This document shows, piece by piece, positions 17,392 through 25,854 of a DNA stretch of 64,000 nt (its first letter is position 1; the number at the start of each line of letters is the position of its first letter). The stretch spans positions 1 to 64,000 of the forward strand of contig NZ_JAJIRT010000012.1 of assembly GCF_025717675.1 (NCBI RefSeq). The letters are read 5' to 3'. The position numbers and the translations under genes were made by a program. Below the pieces are notes generated by a model. That model did no database searches, was not told the origin of the DNA, and saw nothing but the letters and a program-made list of their open reading frames with translations. This DNA is from Paucibacter sp. DJ2R-2 (GTDB taxonomy: Bacteria > Pseudomonadota > Gammaproteobacteria > Burkholderiales > Burkholderiaceae_C).

Positions 17392-19668
17392 TCACGAGGC
17401 CATGTCGCCGGCCGGACCACCCGGCACCGCGTGGTCACTGCGGCGCTTTTTCATGCCAGCCTTGACCTCGTACATGCGCGTGTCCGCCTGCGCGATGCAG
17501 GCCTGGAGCGACTGCTCGGCGGAATCACGCATGGCATGGCCCAAGGCGGCACTGGGGCTGACCCAGAAGCCAGGCGCCAGCTCGCGGCGGTTCAGTTGGC
17601 AGCGCGTCTTCAAGGCCTCCAGCTCGGCCAGCAGGGCCGCTTCACCGCGGCCCGGCAGCAAGAACAAGAACTCGTCACCACCGATGCGGTAGGCATCCGC
17701 CTCGGGCCATTGCGCGCGCACGGATTCCGCGAACAGCTGGATCAGCGCGTCGCCGGCGGCATGACCATGGGCATCATTGACATGCTTGAGGTTGTTCATG
17801 TCCGCCACCACCACGGCCTGCGGGAAGTCCGTCGCCTGGGCCGGCTCGCCATGGTCGGACCGGTGGCTGAAGTAGTTGCGGTTGTGGAAACCGGTCAGGC
17901 TGTCGGTGTACAGCAGGTGCTCGCGCTCGCGCAGAAACTGGGTTTTGGCGCGCTGCTCGATCAGCTTGCGCACCGTGCGCACGGTCAGCAAAAGTATCAG
18001 CAGCAGCACCGCGCCCAGCATGGCCAGCAACATCAGCAGGCGGCTGTTGGCCTCGTTGCGCAGCGAGGGCACCGATTGAATGCCCAGGTACTTCATCTCC
18101 TCGAACTGGATCAGAGGGATCACCTTGTCCATGATGCCCGCCAGCTCGGGCTGGCGGCGGCTGACACCGAAGTAGATGAAGGAATCCTTGGACGTGATGC
18201 CGCGCTTGACCACATCGCCATAACCCAGGCCATTGATATAGAACTCAACCACGGTCGGGTTCTCGATCAGATAGGCCGCCTTGCCGTCGCGCACCAGCTG
18301 CAGCGATTCGATGATGTTGGCGGTCTTGACGATCTGCAGGCTCTTGAGGTTCTTGCGCAGGTGTTCCTCATGCCAGAAGCCATCGATCACGGCGACGCGC
18401 AGGCCGTCCAGGCCGTAAACATCCTGCACCGGCGGGCTGCTTTTGAGGCCGACGATGATGTCGCGCTCGGTGCTGATGGCGCGCGGGAAGATGAAGTCGG
18501 CCAGTCGATCGTCGGTCTTGGCCATGTTCAGCACGTCAACCTGGCCGTGGCGCGCCTGCTCCATCAGCTGCGCGAACGGCGCGCTCACCACCTTGAAACG
18601 GATGCCGATGATCTCGCCGATGCGCTGCAAGGTGGCGCCGGCAATGCCTTTGTACTGGCCTTTGTCGAAATGATCGAAGGGCAGGTAGTCCTCGGCCACG
18701 CCCACCACGGCCTCGCCGCGCTCGTCCAGCCACTGCAGCTCGGCGGGGCTGAGGCGCAACACCTTGCGGTTGTAGCTGCGCGCCGCATCCTGGGCCAGGG
18801 CCCGGATTTGCTCCGGGCGCTGGGCGATGTAACGGTCGATGATCTGGCTCAGCAGCACCCGCTCCTTGGCCACGGCGAAGGTCATGTCCGAGGTGATGGA
18901 CTTGAGCTCGGCCACCAAATTCAAACTGGGGAACTGGTGCAGGAACTCGTACTCGACGCCGCCGCCCGAGGTCACAAAGCCGTCGACCCGGCCCTCGCTG
19001 AGCGCGCGCAAGCCGGCGGCCTGGTCGTCGAAGCTGGCGACCTGGAACTTGATATTGGGGAACTCCTTGGGCAGCTGCTCAATGACAAAGTCGGCGGCCA
19101 GAAAGCCGACCGTTTTGCCGTCGAGATCACCCAAGGTCTGCACGCTCGAGTCCTTGCGGGCGAACACGACATAGGGGTAGCGCTGCGCCGCCTGGGTGAA
19201 GCGCATGATTTTTTCGCGCTCGGGCGTGGGGTTGGCGCCGTAGAGCACATCGATCTCGCCGCGCAGAAAGCGGCTGTAGGCATCGTCCCAACCCTTCACA
19301 TCGGCCGGCACCAGGCGCAGACCCAGCTGGCTCTGCATGTCCTTGAGCAAGGCCGGCAGCAGGCCCATGCGCTGGCCGCGGAACTCGAAGCTGTCCATGC
19401 CCGCGAAGGGATCGAAACCGACGGTGAGCGTGCGGTAGCGGTGCTGGTCGATCCAGGTCCGCTCGTCCTCGCTGAGCTGCAGGGCGGCACTGGCGGCCGG
19501 CAGGGCACGCGCGGCGCCGCTGGCAGGCGTCTGGTTTTGGGCGCTCGCGGCCGGCGCCCAAAGCAGAGCGGCCAGCAGGAGCAAGGACCGCATGGGCCAC
19601 AAAAGCAACGCAGCCAGGGCCTGGCGCCCGGCCCGAAGGAACATCACGCGATCGAACAAGGACGCCAC
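17392..19668 (-). CDS. Diguanylate cyclase with two periplasmic solute-binding sensor domains
   Basis: This 758-residue inner-membrane protein has an N-terminal signal or anchor (LLLLAALLWAPAASAQ) and two tandem periplasmic binding domains of the SBP_bac_3 type (about residues 60-300 and 310-540). A membrane helix follows (LLMLLAMLGAVLLLILLLTV), then a GGDEF domain. The catalytic GGDEF is intact at residues 663-667 (YRIGGDEFLFLLPG), so it should make cyclic di-GMP from GTP. The RxxD inhibitory site expected just upstream is not present (WPEA in its place), so product inhibition may be weak. The ligand is unknown, probably an amino acid or similar small molecule. No EAL domain is present. Confidence 0.92.
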   Translation of the reverse strand: MASLFDRVMFLRAGRQALAALLLWPMRSLLLLAALLWAPAASAQNQTPASGAARALPAASAALQLSEDERTWIDQHRYRTLTVGFDPFAGMDSFEFRGQRMGLLPALLKDMQSQLGLRLVPADVKGWDDAYSRFLRGEIDVLYGANPTPEREKIMRFTQAAQRYPYVVFARKDSSVQTLGDLDGKTVGFLAADFVIEQLPKEFPNIKFQVASFDDQAAGLRALSEGRVDGFVTSGGGVEYEFLHQFPSLNLVAELKSITSDMTFAVAKERVLLSQIIDRYIAQRPEQIRALAQDAARSYNRKVLRLSPAELQWLDERGEAVVGVAEDYLPFDHFDKGQYKGIAGATLQRIGEIIGIRFKVVSAPFAQLMEQARHGQVDVLNMAKTDDRLADFIFPRAISTERDIIVGLKSSPPVQDVYGLDGLRVAVIDGFWHEEHLRKNLKSLQIVKTANIIESLQLVRDGKAAYLIENPTVVEFYINGLGYGDVVKRGITSKDSFIYFGVSRRQPELAGIMDKVIPLIQFEEMKYLGIQSVPSLRNEANSRLLMLLAMLGAVLLLILLLTVRTVRKLIEQRAKTQFLREREHLLYTDSLTGFHNRNYFSHRSDHGEPAQATDFPQAVVVADMNNLKHVNDAHGHAAGDALIQLFAESVRAQWPEADAYRIGGDEFLFLLPGRGEAALLAELEALKTRCQLNRRELAPGFWVSPSAALGHAMRDSAEQSLQACIAQADTRMYEVKAGMKKRRSDHAVPGGPAGDMAS

Positions 19669-19724
19669 CCTCCTGCTGAAGCAAGCGACCCCATGCTAGC
19701 CCAGAACCGCAACAGCGGCCGGGC

Positions 19725-22037
19725 TCAGACTTTCATTTCTAAACGAAGTTGCCACACCGTATAGCTGCGCCCTCCGCCCTCGTTGATGACCTGCAGGCGC
19801 TCGGTGGTGGTGGTGCTGCCGGTGGTGTAGTCCAGCGGCGCCAGATTGCTGGCCGACAGGCGCAGCTGGGTATCGCGGTCGAAGTTCCAGAGCGCGAAGG
19901 CATCCAGCACCAGCTTGCGGCTGCTGCGGGCTTCGGTCAGCAGGGTTTGCTGCACGACGGTGGCCGGCGTCCAATTCAGGCCGGCGCCCAGGCTCAGCGG
20001 CAGGCTGCGCAGGCGGTAGTCAGCACCCAGATTGGCGGTGGCGCGCGGCTGCGGGTCGATGCGGTTGTTAGGGCCAGGAATACCGTCCACGCGCGAGCGG
20101 AACAGGCTCAGATTGCTGCGCAAATTGATGGGCAGGGCGTCGTCCACGAACTCGTCGAGGCGGAATTTGGCCTCCAGCTCCAGGCCCAGGGTCAGAGCAT
20201 TGCCGATGTTCTGCGGCCGGCTCACCCAGCGCGGCACATTGGCCCAGGAGACGGTCTCCAGCCGGGTGACATTGCGCATCAGGTCACTGATGCGGCGCGC
20301 GAAGAAGCTGGCGCTGAGGATGCCGCCCTTGCTGAGGTAGTTCTCGTAGGCGATGTCGATGCCGGTGGCGAGCTCAGGGCGCAGCAAGGGGTTGCCCGAG
20401 CGGTCGGCATGGTTGACCTCGTTGGGGCCGCAGGCCTGGCCGCTGGCGCAGGGGTAGAAGGAATTGATGCTGGGCCGGGCGATCAAGTCCTGCAGATTGG
20501 GGCTGCGGTAGCTGCGCGTCAGGCTGGCGCGGATCTGGTCGCGGCTCTTCTCGTCGAACTTCCAGACCCCGTGCAGCAGCGGCGTCCAGACGCTGGCGCG
20601 GTGGCTGACCGCGTAACTGGCCGCCGAGCTGCGCGTGGCAATCGTCTCGCCGCGCAGGCCGGCATAGAAGGACCATTGCTTGCCCACGCTCCACTCGTCC
20701 TGGGCATAGAGGGCCAGGCGCTGGGTCGAGGCCGCCAGATCGTCACCGAAATCGAGCAGACCCGGGCAAGCCACGCCGTCCTGCAGGCAGCGGCGCTCCT
20801 GCTCGCGGCGCGTGCCTTCGCCCTCCAGGCCGCCGACCAGGCTGTGCTCGTTCTCCAGCTGGCGCGAGTACTTACCGTTCAGGCTCCAGTTGCGGTCACG
20901 GCTGTCGGTGTTGTCTTGCTGGATACGGCTGGGCGCCGGTTTGCCGGTCTTGAACTCTTCGCGCAGGCTGCTGGAATCGCCGCGCCCGGCGCCGGCACCG
21001 GCGCGCAGTTCCAGGCGACTCTCCTCGTCGATGCGGTGGCTCCACTGGGTGTTGAAGCGCAGCATTTCCATGCTGTTGCGCGAGGCGGTCTGGCTGCGGT
21101 CAAAGGTGTTGAGCGCCGGGTCGACCTGACCCTCGCGCTGCAGCTGGGCCTGGTTCTGGCCTTGGCTGCGCATGGCCATCAAAAAGGGCTGGACACTCAA
21201 GGTGTCGCCGCCGTCCAGGCGCCACTGCAGGCGCGCGGTCAGGTGCAGATTGCGGCGCTGGTCCTCGTTCTGGCTGTCGGTGCGCTGCAGGCTCTGCAGC
21301 CCGGTCTTGAGATCGCGGCTCAGCGAAGTGGACAGATTGTGGTCGCGGTTCTCGCTCTGCTGGACATTGACGCTGAGGTTGTAGGCGCCGCCTTGCTCAT
21401 CGAGCTTGTCGTTGCGGCTCCAGCTCAGGCTGGGGCTGATGTGGCCGCGCTCCAGGCTCAGGCCGGCGCGCCAATCGTTCAGGCGCTTTTGCAAGGCCTC
21501 GCGCAGCACCACATTGATGGTGCCGGCCACGGCCCGGGCGCCGTACTCGGCCGTGGGCGCGCGCATCACCTCGATGCGCTCGACCTGCTCGGGCGGCAGC
21601 TGGTCCAGCGAGAAGCCCGGCGGCATGCGCTCGCCGTTGACCAGGATCTGCGTGTAGCCGCCCCCCATGCCGCGCATGCGAACCTCGCCGCCGCGGCCGG
21701 GCCGGCCGCCGGTGGTGACGCCGGGCAGGCGCTTCAGGGTCTCGCCGACGCTGCTGTCGCCGAAGCGGTCAATCTCCTCGCGGGTGATGATGATTTTGGA
21801 CGCCGTCGAGGCCCGCCGCACTGCCTCGTCGCTGGGGCCGCCGCTGACCTCAACGCGCTGCAGCTGCTCATTCTTGCCCGCCGGCTTCGCGGCCGGCCGG
21901 GGCGCGGCGGCCTTGGCTGGCGCACTGGCCGCAGCAGCCGGCGGCTCCACGCTCTGGGCTTGCGCGGGCAGAAACGCCAGGGCCAGACTCATGGTCAGCA
22001 GCGAGGGGGCGAAGGCAAAGCAGGGTGCAGTTTTCAT
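19725..22037 (-). CDS. TonB-dependent receptor
   Basis: This 770-residue outer-membrane receptor has a signal peptide ending LAFLPAQAQ and an Ala/Pro-rich spacer (PAAAASAPAKAAAPRPAAKP). The plug domain contains VSVGETLKRLPGVTTGG-like sequence, VRMRGMGGGYTQILVNGER and RIEVMRAPTAEYGARAVAGT. The barrel ends with the aromatic-poor strand YTVWQLRLEMKV. It resembles receptors of the CirA/FepA kind, but the substrate cannot be read. No Fur box or riboswitch was recognised upstream. ATG 22037 is chosen for the signal peptide. Confidence 0.85.
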   Translation of the reverse strand: MKTAPCFAFAPSLLTMSLALAFLPAQAQSVEPPAAAASAPAKAAAPRPAAKPAGKNEQLQRVEVSGGPSDEAVRRASTASKIIITREEIDRFGDSSVGETLKRLPGVTTGGRPGRGGEVRMRGMGGGYTQILVNGERMPPGFSLDQLPPEQVERIEVMRAPTAEYGARAVAGTINVVLREALQKRLNDWRAGLSLERGHISPSLSWSRNDKLDEQGGAYNLSVNVQQSENRDHNLSTSLSRDLKTGLQSLQRTDSQNEDQRRNLHLTARLQWRLDGGDTLSVQPFLMAMRSQGQNQAQLQREGQVDPALNTFDRSQTASRNSMEMLRFNTQWSHRIDEESRLELRAGAGAGRGDSSSLREEFKTGKPAPSRIQQDNTDSRDRNWSLNGKYSRQLENEHSLVGGLEGEGTRREQERRCLQDGVACPGLLDFGDDLAASTQRLALYAQDEWSVGKQWSFYAGLRGETIATRSSAASYAVSHRASVWTPLLHGVWKFDEKSRDQIRASLTRSYRSPNLQDLIARPSINSFYPCASGQACGPNEVNHADRSGNPLLRPELATGIDIAYENYLSKGGILSASFFARRISDLMRNVTRLETVSWANVPRWVSRPQNIGNALTLGLELEAKFRLDEFVDDALPINLRSNLSLFRSRVDGIPGPNNRIDPQPRATANLGADYRLRSLPLSLGAGLNWTPATVVQQTLLTEARSSRKLVLDAFALWNFDRDTQLRLSASNLAPLDYTTGSTTTTERLQVINEGGGRSYTVWQLRLEMKV

Positions 22038-22189
22038 GAGCAAGACCGGGTCGCGCTGAGCGCGCAGCAAACAGAGGGGGTAGCAGAGGCGGCGCGAAGC
22101 ATGGCACAGCCTGACCGTACGGCCGCCCGCGCTGGACGGCCTTTTAACTTCTTTACGGGGGCGCGGGCGGAGTGCGAATGCCGAATGCA

Positions 22190-22267
22190 GAGTGAACAAG
22201 TGAACTGGTGAGCGGCGCTGCGCGCCTGGTGAACCATTCACCCGTTCACCTGTTCACCTGTTCACTC
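22190..22267. repeat. Fold-back element built from GTTCACCT units
   Basis: The right arm (22238-22267) holds a tandem run of TCACC and GTTCACCT units. The left arm (22190-22211) is its near reverse complement with one unit fewer. The 26-base centre is GC-rich. It lies in the gap between the TonB receptor and the NTF2-like gene, so a transcript through it would fold into a long hairpin. Confidence 0.55.
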
Positions 22268-22287
22268 AATCACACCTTCACCCTCAC

Positions 22288-22641
22288 TCACTCATTCCCA
22301 AAAAAATATACCTCCGCGATCCGCCCCGCCCGGCAACGGTAGACCACCATCACCTGCTGGGCCTCCGGGCCGCGGCCGTGCACCCATTCATGGTCGACCA
22401 CGGTCTGGCCCATCAGCAGGCGCTCGCGCACCTCGGCCTGCACCTGTGGCAGGGCAAACGGCCCCGTGCGGTAGCTTTCGCGAAATGCCGCCATGCCCAC
22501 CGTGCGCGGCGCCTCGGCCGGCATGCGCCAGACCTTGACGTCCTCGCTGTAGCAGGCGCAAAAGGCCTCCAGGTCCTTGGCGTTGTAGGCCTCCAGCTGG
22601 GCTTGGGCCAGGTCGGCGGGGCTGCGTTCGATATTGCTCAT
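22288..22641 (-). CDS. NTF2-like / SnoaL-like small protein
   Basis: This 117-residue protein has the cone-shaped NTF2 fold signature: LAQAQLEAYNAKDLEAFCAC helix, YSEDVKVWRMP strand, AFRESYRTGPF and the terminal strand GRIAEVYFFGNE. Members act as small hydrolases, isomerases or ligand-binding proteins; the substrate cannot be inferred. ATG 22641 is chosen over an in-frame upstream start that would add a non-conserved histidine-rich tail. It is in the same direction as rsgA upstream, 69 bases away. Confidence 0.8.
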   Translation of the reverse strand: MSNIERSPADLAQAQLEAYNAKDLEAFCACYSEDVKVWRMPAEAPRTVGMAAFRESYRTGPFALPQVQAEVRERLLMGQTVVDHEWVHGRGPEAQQVMVVYRCRAGRIAEVYFFGNE

Positions 22642-22710
22642 GGCGTGCGAGATGAAACGGTGAACCGGGCCGCAGTGTCCCATGCGGCTCCGGCTCTGTC
22701 CCGGCCTATC

Positions 22711-23835
22711 TCAGCCGCGCTTGAGCTTGGTCGCCGCCCGGCTGCTGCTGACCATGGCCTTCCACTGTGAAAGCTGCTGGCGACGCTCCAAAGGCCCCTG
22801 GTTCTCGCGCTCGGCTTCACGCTGCAGCTTGTGGAAGCTCTTCATGCGCCCGGCGCTGAGCTGATCGCGCACCGCACAGCCGGGTTCACCGCTGTGGCTG
22901 CAGTTGCGGAAGCGGCAGCCCTGCGCCAGCTCGCTGACATCATCGAAGGCCGCCCGCACCGTGGCCACATCGGCATCGAGCTGCAAGCCGCGCAAGCCCG
23001 GCGTGTCGATGATGCAGGCGCCGGCGACGCAAGGCCGCAGGCTGCGCGTGGTCGTGGTGTGGCGGCCGCGGCTGTCGTCCAGCCGCACCGCCCCGACCGC
23101 CTGATGAGCGCCCTCGCACAAGGCATTGCTCAGCGTCGACTTGCCGGCGCCGCTGGAGCCCAGCAGCACCAGAGTCTGGCCGCGGCCCAGCCAGGGCTGC
23201 AAGGCCGCCCGGCAGCTGTCCGGCTGGCCGTCGAGCGCCAGCACATCGAGCACGGCCGTGCCCAGCTGCCGCCCCAGATGGGCGCGCACCTGGGCCAGCT
23301 TGGCCTCCAGGTCCGAGCAGAGATCCGCCTTGCTCAGCACCAGCAGGGCCGGCAGCTCAGCGGCGCGCGTCAGCACCAGATAGCGGTCCAGGCGCGCAAG
23401 CTTGAAGTCGTGGTCCAGGCCCATCACCAGCAAGGCCAGGTCGACGTTGTGCACCAGGGCCTGGCGCCGCCCTTGCGGGTCACGCCGGCTGAGCGCATGA
23501 AAAGGCGGCAGGCGGGCCTCGGCCCAGAGTTCGCCCTGCGCGTTCTCGCGCGCCAGCAACCAGTCGCCCACGGCCAGGCTTTCGCCCTGGGCGTGCAAGG
23601 CCTGAATCAGGCTCGGCAAAGCCCGCGCGGCGCGCAGCCCTTGCGGCGATTGCAGGCGGCCATGGCCGTCGCGCTGCAGCTCGACCAGGCGCCAGGGCGC
23701 CGCGCCGGCCGCCTCCGGCCCCAGCAAACGCAGCGCGGGCAGGTGGTGCTGCAAGGAAAAGCCCAGCGATTGCAAGGCAGGAAGTTCTTGTGATTCGAAG
23801 TCGCTGTTGAATTCCAAGATGGATGAAGCGTTCAT
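22711..23835 (-). CDS. rsgA: Ribosome small subunit-dependent GTPase A
   Basis: This 374-residue circularly permuted GTPase helps the last steps of 30S subunit maturation. The G4 motif LLVLSKADL comes first, then G1 LLGSSGAGKSTLSNAL, G3 CIIDTPGLRGL, and a C-terminal zinc knuckle with CRFRNCSHSGEPGCAV. An OB-fold precedes the G domain. The basic tail ends SRAATKLKRG. ATG 23835 gives MNASSILEFNSDF; the frame is open upstream but without conserved sequence. Confidence 0.93.
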   Translation of the reverse strand: MNASSILEFNSDFESQELPALQSLGFSLQHHLPALRLLGPEAAGAAPWRLVELQRDGHGRLQSPQGLRAARALPSLIQALHAQGESLAVGDWLLARENAQGELWAEARLPPFHALSRRDPQGRRQALVHNVDLALLVMGLDHDFKLARLDRYLVLTRAAELPALLVLSKADLCSDLEAKLAQVRAHLGRQLGTAVLDVLALDGQPDSCRAALQPWLGRGQTLVLLGSSGAGKSTLSNALCEGAHQAVGAVRLDDSRGRHTTTTRSLRPCVAGACIIDTPGLRGLQLDADVATVRAAFDDVSELAQGCRFRNCSHSGEPGCAVRDQLSAGRMKSFHKLQREAERENQGPLERRQQLSQWKAMVSSSRAATKLKRG

Positions 23836-23891
23836 TCTTTGTGTGCTCGTTGGGCAAGCGGTGCGCTTGCGCCGTCCCTGCCGTGCCACGG

Positions 23892-23915
23892 CACGAGCGC
23901 AGAGCTGCGCTCGTG
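23892..23915. promoter_or_regulatory. Perfect dyad upstream of rsgA
   Basis: CACGAGCGCAG (23892-23902), a 2-base centre, and CTGCGCTCGTG (23905-23915) form an 11-bp dyad 57-80 bases before the rsgA start. It could be an operator or a hairpin in the leader; nothing in the sequence decides. Confidence 0.4.
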
Positions 23916-24143
23916 AAGGCAAGGCCGGCCCGGACGCAAGCGCACCGGTCCGCGCGCGGGCTCTGCAAGCGCAAAGCACAGCGGCGCCAGACCTGTTGAA
24001 AGGTGGGCTTGGGTGGCGGGGGGCGTCGGCGACGTGCCAGAACGGCTCTGGCGGCAGGCCTCTACAAGGCCCGGCCTAGGAACACGCGATCACTTCATCA
24101 CAGCATCCGGGCGGCGCAGCGGCCGGCCCGGGGCAAGAACTGC

Positions 24144-24203
24144 CTAGATGCGGCTCAGGAGCACAGCCGACGCACGCGAAACGACAAGATCATTTGCAGC
24201 CAT
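24144..24203 (-). CDS. Possible 19-residue peptide with a strong ribosome binding site
   Basis: The peptide MAANDLVVSRASAVLLSRI is preceded by AAGGAG seven bases before ATG 24203, one of the best ribosome binding sites in the window. It lies 309 bases upstream of rsgA on the same strand, within an 805-base gap that has no other good gene. It has one likely amphipathic or hydrophobic stretch (ASAVLLSRI). It may be a leader peptide or a small protein. I recognise no family, and a chance open frame cannot be excluded. Confidence 0.4.
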   Translation of the reverse strand: MAANDLVVSRASAVLLSRI

Positions 24204-24351
24204 GGTGTTACTCCTTTTTCTTGTTGATGGGTTGAGCGAGGGGCCAGTGTGCCTGCGGGCGGCGAACACGGTCAAGGCAGGTGTCGCGACGCCGCATCGA
24301 TCTGTGCGAAGGGCGCAAAGGCTGGGCCCAAAAAGGAGGGCCACAAAAGCA

Positions 24352-24382
24352 AAGGGCCACGCACCCTGAGGTTGTGGCCCTT
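24352..24382 (-). terminator. Hairpin with T-rich tail on the minus strand
   Basis: AAGGGCCAC (24352-24360) and GTGGCCCTT (24374-24382) form a 9-bp perfect stem around 13 bases. Read on the minus strand the stem is followed by TTTGCTTTT-like sequence, as in a terminator or attenuator upstream of the small peptide. Confidence 0.45.
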
Positions 24383-24640
24383 CTGACTTCCGGACATCCC
24401 TTGCGGAACGACGGTTTCCAACGCGCTGGTGACGGGTTCCAGAACTCTGCCCAATCTGCAGCCGGTTTGTCGCCTTGGATGAACGCTATTGTGCACAGGC
24501 TTTGTGACAGAGATTTGACGAAAAGCAAAGTTTCTGCACCCCTGATCTCAGCAGACCGCCCCTCAGCAGCATCCTGTGCTGGTCAACAAGTCGTCACATG
24601 CCGCCCCTAAGCTGCGCCTGCTGCCGCCACCGGCCCTTCC

Positions 24641-25573
24641 ATGGATGACATGCACACCTTTTCCGACTGCCCAAGCACCCTCGCCGCCACGCCGCCCCTG
24701 ATGAGCAGTGGCCAGGCCGCAGCGAGCGAGGACTTCAGCCGCAACGATGAAACAGGCGGTTATCTGAACGGCAAGCATGTCGAGGCCATCGTGCGCGCGG
24801 CCGAGACCGCGCTGGAAGTGCGGCGCCGCTACCAGTTCTTTGTCTGGACGCAGAGCAATCTGCAGGCCCTGCTGCCCCACCAGTTGCTGGCCTGTGGCGC
24901 CTACCAGCGCCAGCGCCGCGAACTGCAGTTCGAGCTCTTCAACAATGTGGCCGTCAGCGCTGAGCTGCAGAGCAGCTTCAGCGATGGCCGCAGCGCGCTG
25001 CTGCAATCCCTGCAGCAGCGCTGGGTCGCCATGCGCTGCAAGCCGCTGCGCGTCAGCCTCGCGCCCTTGCTCGACGAGGCGGCTCTGAGCGCGATCACCC
25101 ACGAGCTGCTCGGCGCCGGCTACACCAGCTTGCTGGTGCACGGCGTCTCGCGGCCGCAAAGACCGGCCGAGCTGGAAAGCTTCTTCGTACTGGCCCAGGC
25201 CGTGGAGGCTGGCAGCCTCGAAGACCAGGCCCGCCAGTCCATGCTGCTGGAGCTGCTGACGCCTTATTTGCACGGCACCTGGCAGCGCGTGCAGACGGTC
25301 GAGCGCGAACTGCAAGAGACACCCCAGGCCAGCAAGAGCGCCCGCCAAAGCGGCGCCTGCGGCATCACCGAGCGCGAGCGCGAGATCCTCGGTTGGTTGC
25401 GCGAAGGCATGAGCAATCTGCAGATCGGCGTCAAGCTGGGCATCAGCGCCCTGACCGTCAAGAACCATGTGCAGAAGATTCTGCGCAAGCTCAACGCCGC
25501 CAACCGCGCCCAGGCCGTGGCCCGGGCCATGTCCATGAATCTGCTAGGGCCTGCTCACACTACAGATGCCTGA
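24641..25573 (+). CDS. epsA: PEP-CTERM-system LuxR-type regulator EpsA
   Basis: This 310-residue protein has an N-terminal sensor-like domain (VRRRYQFFVWTQSNLQALLP, then CGAYQRQRRELQFELFN) and a C-terminal LuxR/GerE helix-turn-helix (ITEREREILGWLREGMSNLQ, then VKLGISALTVKNHVQKILRK). This arrangement matches EpsA regulators linked to exosortase/PEP-CTERM exopolysaccharide loci. Two PEP-CTERM proteins lie at 42-44 kb, but no exosortase or polysaccharide genes are in the window. The final codons (LLGPAHTTDA) are encoded by the left end of an inverted-repeat element, so the native C-terminus may have been replaced. It starts divergently from rsgA, 805 bases away. Confidence 0.85.
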   Translation: MDDMHTFSDCPSTLAATPPLMSSGQAAASEDFSRNDETGGYLNGKHVEAIVRAAETALEVRRRYQFFVWTQSNLQALLPHQLLACGAYQRQRRELQFELFNNVAVSAELQSSFSDGRSALLQSLQQRWVAMRCKPLRVSLAPLLDEAALSAITHELLGAGYTSLLVHGVSRPQRPAELESFFVLAQAVEAGSLEDQARQSMLLELLTPYLHGTWQRVQTVERELQETPQASKSARQSGACGITEREREILGWLREGMSNLQIGVKLGISALTVKNHVQKILRKLNAANRAQAVARAMSMNLLGPAHTTDA

Positions 25574-25814
25574 TGCGTTGCCTCACAAATCGCCGTGCGC
25601 TAGGCGCAAAACGAAACCGGGGTCACGCCCCGGCGAGGCTTTGCAACAACGTGCACGGTGATTTGTGTGGCAACCCTTCGGGAGAGGGGCAGAAAGGGCC
25701 CCATTCGTCGTTGAACTCCTCGCCCAGGCGGCGAGCCTGGGCTTCGTCGCCCGCCTAGCCTGGGGCCCTTTCTGCCCCTCTCGCACAGGCATCTGTAGTG
25801 TGAGCAGGCCCTAG
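25544..25814. repeat. 271-bp element with perfect 29-bp terminal inverted repeats (MITE-like)
   Basis: Positions 25544-25572 and 25786-25814 are perfect reverse complements over 29 bases, starting CTAGGGCCTGCTCACACTAC. Inside are two further stems: 25584-25598 with 25653-25667 (CACAAATCGCCGTGC, one mismatch), which encloses CCGGGG/GCCCCGG, and 25682-25703 with 25761-25782 (22 bp, perfect), which encloses GCCCAGG/CCTGGGC. No transposase frame is present. The outer CTAG could be a 4-bp target duplication, in which case the repeats start at GGGCCTG. The left end supplies the last codons and stop of epsA. It looks like a non-autonomous mobile element or a complex extragenic palindrome. Confidence 0.8.
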
Positions 25815-25854
25815 GCCGCTCGCCGAGCGAGGAAACCGGCGCCCGCGAGGACGC

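Noticed and set aside
17431-19764. Plus-strand open frame of 777 codons opposite the diguanylate cyclase
   Set aside because: Composition follows the complement of the real gene; no motifs, while the minus strand has an intact GGDEF.
19749-22211. Plus-strand open frame of 820 codons opposite the second TonB receptor
   Set aside because: Shadow frame; the minus strand carries the signal peptide, plug and barrel.
22038-22287. Cobalamin riboswitch or Fur box before the second TonB receptor
   Set aside because: No B12-box words and no AT-rich 19-bp Fur-like dyad could be seen.
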